Origin: SIG402 sp045639045
Lineage (GTDB): Bacteria; Bacillota; Clostridia; Christensenellales; Borkfalkiaceae
Direction: 5' to 3'
NCBI GenBank assembly: GCA_045639045.1
Contig: JAZUCI010000031.1
Coordinates: 1 to 9,997 of the forward strand
Length of the DNA: 9,997 bases
Part shown: in pieces, positions 5,859 to 9,997 of the stretch
Layout of the letters: every line of letters begins with the position of its first letter
Position numbering within the stretch: the first letter of the stretch is position 1
Program-made: the position numbers and the translations under genes
Notes under the pieces: generated by a model
Told to the model about the DNA's origin: nothing
What the model saw: the letters and a program-made list of their open reading frames with translations, nothing else
The model's database searches: none

Positions 5859-7286
5859 TTATTGTTCTGTGGAAAAATAGGTAAATTCTTCGTCCGCATC
5901 CACTTTTTTCATGCGGGAAGCAAGCATTTTTAGCGAGCCGACGTTTTGGGTGAAACAGTACGCGGTAACGGCGTTTACCCCCAGCGTATATAGGGCGTAA
6001 TCCACCAGCGCGGCGCATACTTTTTTGCCAATGCCTTTGCCTTGCGCTTCTATTTTTAGGCGAACCGAAAGGTTACATTCCCCCCTTCCGTTCCATTCCC
6101 CAAGGGCGGCTTCCCCAAGGAATTCTTCCCCCTTTTTAATTGCAAAATACAGGGCGGTTTTTTCCTTGAAGGCGCGGTTTGCTTCGCGCACGAAATAGCC
6201 TTGGTCGGGGGTATCGCAATCCTCACGGTAATCGTAGCCGAACAGTTCGTTTAAGCAGTCGTCCGTGGCTAAATCGTAGTAGTTTTTCGCGTCCGCTTCG
6301 GTAAACGCGGTAAGGGTATATTCCCCCGCTTGCAAGGTGGGGATTTCCCTTAATAGGTATACGGAGGTAATTACGCGAACGCGCACGGCGGGGAGAATTT
6401 CGCAAGGGGCGTATTGCAACTTGCTTTTTCTAAGCCCGGGCAATGCCACGTCGTCCTCTCGGTTTAGGTAGGTGGCTTTCCCCAAAACCGCCTTGGCAAA
6501 CGCTTGCACCATAAAGGGGTACGCGCCTACCGCTTCGGGCAACGCCTTTTCAATATGTACCGCCACGGTATCCCCGTATTTTTCCCCAAGAACAACCCCC
6601 AAAACCTTGCCGTTCTCGGTTAAAATATAGCGGTAATCCCCCCCATCCTCCGAAAGGAACAGCGCCTTGGCAAGCAAGGTTTCTTCCGCCTTTTCGGGGG
6701 GTAATTTTTGAATAAATTCGTCAAAAAACGCTTGGGCTTTTGGGGCGTCCGCCTCGGTATATTTTACAAACTCAGCGGTTGGATGCGCTAAGGTAAAACG
6801 CTTGATATAATTGCGCGCGCCTTGGTGCTTTTTGCCCTGCATTTCGGCTAAATCGCTTGATAGATACAGATAGTCGCTTTCCACACGGTTTATCGTACGC
6901 GCGTACGAAGGAAACACGCGGGTAAACGTTTCTTCCTGCCCCTTGGGAAGGGCGAAAAAGCGCAAAGCCGTTTGCGTTTTAGCCGCGTGTTGGGAAAGCA
7001 TTTTTAACGCTTCTTCCACACAGCCTTCCTTTTCCACCGCGTAGGGGTAAGAATAGGTGTTTTTCCCGTCCGTTTCGGTAAACCGAAACACCGCGCAACC
7101 CGCGATAAACGCCACCGTAGGCTGAAACACGCTTTTCCACATATAAATTTGCGTGGGTGAAAAACTGCTGTGCAAATACGGAATTGCATCCGCGGTTTTA
7201 CGCAATTTTTTTAGCGTTTCCGCGCTTACGGGCGCAAAGATGACGGGGCTAGCCCCGTTTTTGTTAAAACGGATTTTCTTTTGCAT
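5859..7286 (-). CDS. DUF2156-GNAT fusion acyltransferase, 475 aa
   Basis: Two acyltransferase-fold domains are joined. Residues about 10-305 match the DUF2156 family, related to the catalytic part of phosphatidylglycerol lysyltransferases. Marks are FSPTQIYMW (42-50), the segment around KKHQGARNYIKRF (152-164), and the end motif YLNREDDVALPGLRKSKLQY (273-292). Residues about 320-475 form a GNAT N-acetyltransferase with the acetyl-CoA-binding loop QGKGIGKK (415-422) and an N-containing motif FTQNVGSLKML (445-455). There is no membrane segment, unlike full MprF, so it is probably soluble; the substrate is unknown. The ATG at 7286 lacks a clear ribosome binding site and lies about two bases from the predicted transcription start. 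It heads an operon with the CobW gene 24 bp downstream. The domain assignment comes from recognised motifs, not a search. Confidence 0.85.
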   Translation of the reverse strand: MQKKIRFNKNGASPVIFAPVSAETLKKLRKTADAIPYLHSSFSPTQIYMWKSVFQPTVAFIAGCAVFRFTETDGKNTYSYPYAVEKEGCVEEALKMLSQHAAKTQTALRFFALPKGQEETFTRVFPSYARTINRVESDYLYLSSDLAEMQGKKHQGARNYIKRFTLAHPTAEFVKYTEADAPKAQAFFDEFIQKLPPEKAEETLLAKALFLSEDGGDYRYILTENGKVLGVVLGEKYGDTVAVHIEKALPEAVGAYPFMVQAFAKAVLGKATYLNREDDVALPGLRKSKLQYAPCEILPAVRVRVITSVYLLREIPTLQAGEYTLTAFTEADAKNYYDLATDDCLNELFGYDYREDCDTPDQGYFVREANRAFKEKTALYFAIKKGEEFLGEAALGEWNGRGECNLSVRLKIEAQGKGIGKKVCAALVDYALYTLGVNAVTAYCFTQNVGSLKMLASRMKKVDADEEFTYFSTEQ

Positions 7287-7294
7287 ACACGCGT

Positions 7295-7323
7295 ATTTTA
7301 CTCTTTTTTTTATAAAAAGTCAA
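7295..7323 (-). promoter_or_regulatory. Promoter of the GNAT-CobW operon
   Basis: On the minus strand TTGACT (7323-7318), a 17-bp spacer and TAAAAT (7300-7295). The predicted start near 7288 is almost on the ATG at 7286, so the message would be leaderless, which fits the missing ribosome binding site. Confidence 0.6.
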
Positions 7324-7460
7324 CCCTACGCGGGCGGGCGCGAAAAAAACGCCAAAATTTTTACCCTTCTTGCCGCACCGCCATCCCTTTTTTTACATCC
7401 CACCCCTTGCTTCCCCTTTTCAAGCAAAAAAACCGAAAATTCCCCTATTTTTCATAAAAT

Positions 7461-7487
7461 ATCACTTTTTGAGAGTGATTTTTCACT
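7461..7487. promoter_or_regulatory. Candidate operator: three alternating half-sites upstream of the second GH3 promoter
   Basis: ATCACT (7461-7466) and AGTGAT (7474-7479) form a perfect inverted repeat with a 7-bp gap. The same AGTGA also pairs with TCACT (7483-7487) across 4 bp. The cluster ends nine bases upstream of the -35 of the second GH3 promoter, a plausible site for an activator or repressor. No matching cluster is seen upstream of the first GH3 gene. The rest of 7324-7460 shows nothing I can name. Confidence 0.4.
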
Positions 7488-7495
7488 TTTTAGTA

Positions 7496-7524
7496 TTGAT
7501 TTTGATAAAAAATTATGGTATGAT
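7496..7524 (+). promoter_or_regulatory. Promoter of the second GH3 gene
   Basis: TTGATT (7496-7501), a 17-bp spacer and TATGAT (7519-7524), with a TG giving an extended -10. GTATTGATTTTGATAA (7493-7508) matches 15 of 16 bases of the first GH3 promoter in register. Confidence 0.72.
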
Positions 7525-7564
7525 AGATAAAAACAATCCACCCAAACGGGTTGCGGAGGTAAAA

Positions 7565-9565
7565 ATGGAAAAAGTAACGGTAAAAGATTTAACCTTGGAA
7601 GAAAAAGTTAGCCTTCTTACGGGGAAAGACGTATGGCGTTTGCACACCTTTAACGGTAAGCTGCCCGAAGTGTTCGTTGCGGACGGCCCCAACGGGCTTA
7701 GAATGGTTTCGCGTGAAAACGCGGGCAACTGGGGTGGAGAGGTATACAAAACCACCGCAATGCCCAACGTGGTAAACGTGGCAAACACCTGGAACACCGC
7801 TTTAGCGTACGAAAACGGCAAGGTGATTGCGGACGAATGCATTGAACACGATGCGGACGTTCTTCTTGCCCCCGGGGTAAACATTAAGCGTTCCCCCTTG
7901 TGCGGCAGAAACTTTGAATATTTTAGCGAAGACCCCTATTTATCGGGCGTTTTGGGCGCGGAATACATCAAAGGCGTGCAAGATAAAGGGATTGGCACCT
8001 CCCTAAAACACTACGCGGTAAACAACAGCGAAAACGATAGACTTTGCATGACCGCCGAAGTGGACGAACGCACTTTGCGTGAAATTTACCTTCGCCCCTT
8101 TGAAATCGTTTTACAAAAAACCAAGCCCACCACGGTAATGTGTTCGTACAACAAAATTAACGGCATCCACGCTTCCGAAAACCGCTATTTGTTAAAGGAT
8201 ATTTTGCGCGACACCTTCGGTTTTGACGGCATCGTAATTTCGGACTGGGGCGCATGCCACAACCGTTGGAAATCCGTGAAGGCGGCGCTTGACCTTTGCA
8301 TGCCCGTAAAGGGAGATGCGGACGAACAAGTGATGACCGCCCTTAAAAACGGCTGGATTAGCGAAGCGGACGTAGATTACTGCGTGGAAAACTTGCTAAA
8401 CTTTATTTACCGCATCCAAGATATGAAACCCACGCGCAAGCTGGAATTTACCGAAGAACAACGTTTGGAAAAAGCAAAGGCAATCGCCACCGAAAGTATG
8501 GTGCTTTTGCAAAACGAAAACGGCGCCCTTCCCTTAAAGAAAATCCCCACTCTGCTTCTTGGTAGAATGGCGGAATTCCCCGCAACTTGCGGCGGCGGTT
8601 CTTCGGAAGTTTCTTCCTGCCATAAGCACCCCCACTTAAAGGATTTGCTTGCCGAAAAGTTAGGCGTGGAAGTTACCTTCCGCAGCGCGTACGAAGCGCA
8701 CTTGAACGGGCTTTCCTCCGCACGCGAATGCGTGGACCTTGCCGCGCGCTTTGATCAAGTAGTGGTAGTGGTTGGGGAAGATACCTCCTTAGTTTGCGAA
8801 GGGATGAACCGCACGGATATCAAACTACATCCCAAGCACTTGCAACTGATTGATAACGTAACGCGCGTTTGCGATAACGTAATCGTGGTAATTGAAGCGG
8901 GTAGCGCGGTGGATACTTCCGCCTTCCAAGATAAAGTAAACGCGATTTTATACGCAGGCTACGCAGGGGATGCGGTGAACTACGCTTTGGCGGACCTTTT
9001 GACGGGCGCTGCCGTTCCTTCGGGAAAATTAAGCGAAACCTTCCCCTACGAAAAGGACGATTTATGCCCGGACGTAAACTTTACCCCCGCCGGTGTGGAT
9101 AGCTACGGCGAAGGCGTCTTCGTGGGTTACCGCGGCGCGGAAGATATGGGCGTGGACGTTCTTTACCCCTTTGGCCACGGGCTTTCGTACGTGGATTTCC
9201 GCTACGAAAATCTGCAAGTGGAAAAGAAGGGCGAAACGGACTACGTAATTTCGTACGATATTTATAACGACGGAGATATGGATGCAGCCGAAATTTCCCA
9301 AGTATACGTTGGCCAAGCCGCCGCAAGGGTGGCGCGCCCCGTAAATGAACTGAAAGCCTTTTCTAAGGACGTAATCCCTGCGGGCGGCAAAAAAACCGTT
9401 TCGGTTACGCTGGATCAATCCGCCTTCGCTTACTACAACGTTTGCTTAAAGGATTGGCACGTGGAAAACGGCACGTTTACCGTGTACGTGGGCGCAAGCA
9501 GCCAAGATATCCGCTTAACGCAAAAAATTATCGTTGCCCTTCCCGACGAAACGCAGTTTACCTAA
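7565..9565 (+). CDS. Glycoside hydrolase family 3 enzyme, paralogue of the first, 666 aa
   Basis: Same domain order as the protein at 196-2175. The TIM barrel (about 1-290) has ADGPNGLR, K148-H149 in KHYAVNN, and VISDWGA with the nucleophile D227. The sandwich domain carries CGGGSS and VCEGMNR, where E412 is the likely acid/base. YPFGHGLSY precedes a fibronectin-III-like domain. It has no signal peptide. The frame is open back to 7370, but the ATG at 7565 is chosen because GGAGG (7555-7559) precedes it at 5 bases and the -10 at 7519-7524 overlaps an earlier in-frame ATG. A run of 87 bases (7862-7948) differs from 457-543 of the paralogue at only about 8 positions. The usual Gly follows the nucleophile here, unlike the Cys in the paralogue. 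It is divergent from the GNAT-CobW operon and ends in a strong terminator. Likely cytoplasmic oligosaccharide hydrolysis; exact specificity not readable. Confidence 0.95.
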   Translation: MEKVTVKDLTLEEKVSLLTGKDVWRLHTFNGKLPEVFVADGPNGLRMVSRENAGNWGGEVYKTTAMPNVVNVANTWNTALAYENGKVIADECIEHDADVLLAPGVNIKRSPLCGRNFEYFSEDPYLSGVLGAEYIKGVQDKGIGTSLKHYAVNNSENDRLCMTAEVDERTLREIYLRPFEIVLQKTKPTTVMCSYNKINGIHASENRYLLKDILRDTFGFDGIVISDWGACHNRWKSVKAALDLCMPVKGDADEQVMTALKNGWISEADVDYCVENLLNFIYRIQDMKPTRKLEFTEEQRLEKAKAIATESMVLLQNENGALPLKKIPTLLLGRMAEFPATCGGGSSEVSSCHKHPHLKDLLAEKLGVEVTFRSAYEAHLNGLSSARECVDLAARFDQVVVVVGEDTSLVCEGMNRTDIKLHPKHLQLIDNVTRVCDNVIVVIEAGSAVDTSAFQDKVNAILYAGYAGDAVNYALADLLTGAAVPSGKLSETFPYEKDDLCPDVNFTPAGVDSYGEGVFVGYRGAEDMGVDVLYPFGHGLSYVDFRYENLQVEKKGETDYVISYDIYNDGDMDAAEISQVYVGQAAARVARPVNELKAFSKDVIPAGGKKTVSVTLDQSAFAYYNVCLKDWHVENGTFTVYVGASSQDIRLTQKIIVALPDETQFT

Positions 9566-9587
9566 TAAAATAAACCAACCTATAACC

Positions 9588-9618
9588 AAAAGCCTTCCCA
9601 AACAAGGGAAGGCTTTTT
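9588..9618 (+). terminator. Intrinsic terminator of the second GH3 gene
   Basis: AAAAGCCTTCCC (9588-9599) pairs perfectly with 9606-9617 around AAACAA, ending in five Ts, 22 bases after the stop codon. The same 12-bp stem with a different loop recurs at 9781-9812. Confidence 0.88.
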
Positions 9619-9620
9619 CC

Positions 9621-9670
9621 TTGTCCTTTTTCGCATACCGTCTTTGACGGGCAACACGGAGAATCTAAAA
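9621..9670 (+). repeat. Dispersed repeat R1, full copy
   Basis: Runs from TTGTCCTTTTTCG through CCGTC-TTT-GACGG (a perfect 5-bp inner hairpin) to CGGAGAATCTAAAA. It follows the GH3 terminator directly. Confidence 0.7.
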
Positions 9671-9734
9671 CGGACGAGCAATGCTCGCCCCTACGGTTCC
9701 TTGTCATCCTGGAGCGTTAGCGATAGGATCTCAA
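9671..9734 (+). repeat. Two further repeat fragments
   Basis: 9671-9696 holds CGAGC-AAT-GCTCG followed by CCCCTACGG. 9701-9734 is TTGTCATCCTGGAGCG, then TTAGCGATAGGATCTCAA, a variant of the common TGTCATCCTGAGCG...AGGATCTC repeat of many bacterial genomes. Both are non-coding and lie between two R1 copies. Confidence 0.55.
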
Positions 9735-9784
9735 CTGTCATTCTTCGCCTACCCGCTTTGACAGGCAACACGGAGAATCTAAAA
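9735..9784 (+). repeat. Dispersed repeat R1, full copy
   Basis: Runs from CTGTCATTCTTCGCC through CTTTGACAGGC to CGGAGAATCTAAAA, merging with the terminator stem at 9781. Confidence 0.7.
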
Positions 9785-9812
9785 GCCTTCCCTTGTAAGG
9801 GAAGGCTTTTTC
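9781..9812. terminator. Bidirectional terminator-like hairpin
   Basis: AAAAGCCTTCCC (9781-9792), loop TTGTAA, GGGAAGGCTTTT (9799-9810), then further Ts. The stem is identical to 9588-9617. On the minus strand it ends in four Ts and could terminate the gene at 9865-9997, whose stop codon lies 53 bases away. Confidence 0.65.
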
Positions 9813-9864
9813 CGTCATTATATGGATTATTAAAATTTGATAGATCCTATAAAGCAGTTAATCT

Positions 9865-9997
9865 TTAGCCGATGGTAATGGAGGAAGGATTAAGCAGAGT
9901 TCCGTCCGTTAAACCGAATTGCAACAAGTTTGCAGGTTCGGTGAACCAAGTTTGCCAGCTTGCGTTGGAAGGTTCTACCACAAAGTAACCGGTTAAG
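9865..9997 (-). CDS. 3' end of an unidentified gene (partial)
   Basis: Minus-strand frame open from the window edge to a TAA at 9867-9865, giving 43 residues that end GTLLNPSSITIG. The composition is balanced, with no His or Cys, rich in T, L, N, F and W, and codon choice (GAA, TTC, AAC, GGT) resembles the other genes, which favours a real C-terminus. The hairpin at 9781-9812 would terminate it. No family is recognisable from this fragment; a secreted or surface protein is possible but not supported. Confidence 0.6.
   Translation of the reverse strand, partial: LTGYFVVEPSNASWQTWFTEPANLLQFGLTDGTLLNPSSITIG

Noticed and set aside
196..9565. The whole window as one polysaccharide utilisation locus
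   Set aside because: The two GH3 genes are separated by unrelated operons and repeats, and there is no transporter, sugar kinase or sugar-type regulator between them.
9644..9868. 74-codon plus-strand frame
   Set aside because: It reads through two R1 copies (the peptide TGNTENLK repeats because the DNA repeats) and a terminator.

Overview
The window looks like chromosomal DNA of an uncultured, probably gut-dwelling anaerobic Firmicute (Clostridia). The reasons are strong AGGAGG-type ribosome binding sites, near-consensus TTGACA/TATAAT promoters with extended -10 elements, plant-glycan-type GH3 enzymes, and intergenic regions packed with small palindromic repeats. This placement is inference; there is no rRNA or other marker gene in the window.

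Layout. A divergent promoter region (about 55-195) separates the start of an unidentified minus-strand gene (1-54, cut by the window edge) from a GH3 glycosidase gene (196-2175). A repeat-filled gap follows, with a MITE-like element and terminators. Then comes a gene for a 256-residue four-helix membrane protein (2480-3250), driven by a perfect consensus promoter and bracketed by inverted copies of two repeat types. The next gap (3251-3795) is almost entirely dispersed repeats, including a striking array of four compact hairpins joined by a constant ATC linker (3592-3674). On the minus strand, an AT-rich gene for a 132-residue membrane protein (3796-4194) sits behind its own promoter and a roughly 200-nt leader that folds into a nested long hairpin and then a terminator-like hairpin. 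The leader is either an attenuator or a separate small RNA.

A two-gene minus-strand operon follows, read from 7286 to 4533. Its first gene encodes a DUF2156-GNAT fusion acyltransferase whose message is probably leaderless. The second encodes a CobW/COG0523 metal-chaperone GTPase with a long His/Cys-rich metal-binding insert. A good terminator closes the operon at 4479-4512. Divergent from it lies a second GH3 gene (7565-9565). The window ends in more repeats and the 3' end of an unidentified minus-strand gene (9865-9997).

How the genes work together. The two GH3 enzymes are cytoplasmic paralogues. Both are preceded by the same 16-bp promoter segment, which suggests coordinated control of uptake-linked oligosaccharide hydrolysis. 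The CobW-GNAT operon and the membrane-protein genes have no evident link to sugar use. The most unusual parts are non-coding: the structured leader at 4233-4435, the four-hairpin array at 3592-3674, and the nested inverted repeats around the gene at 2480-3250.
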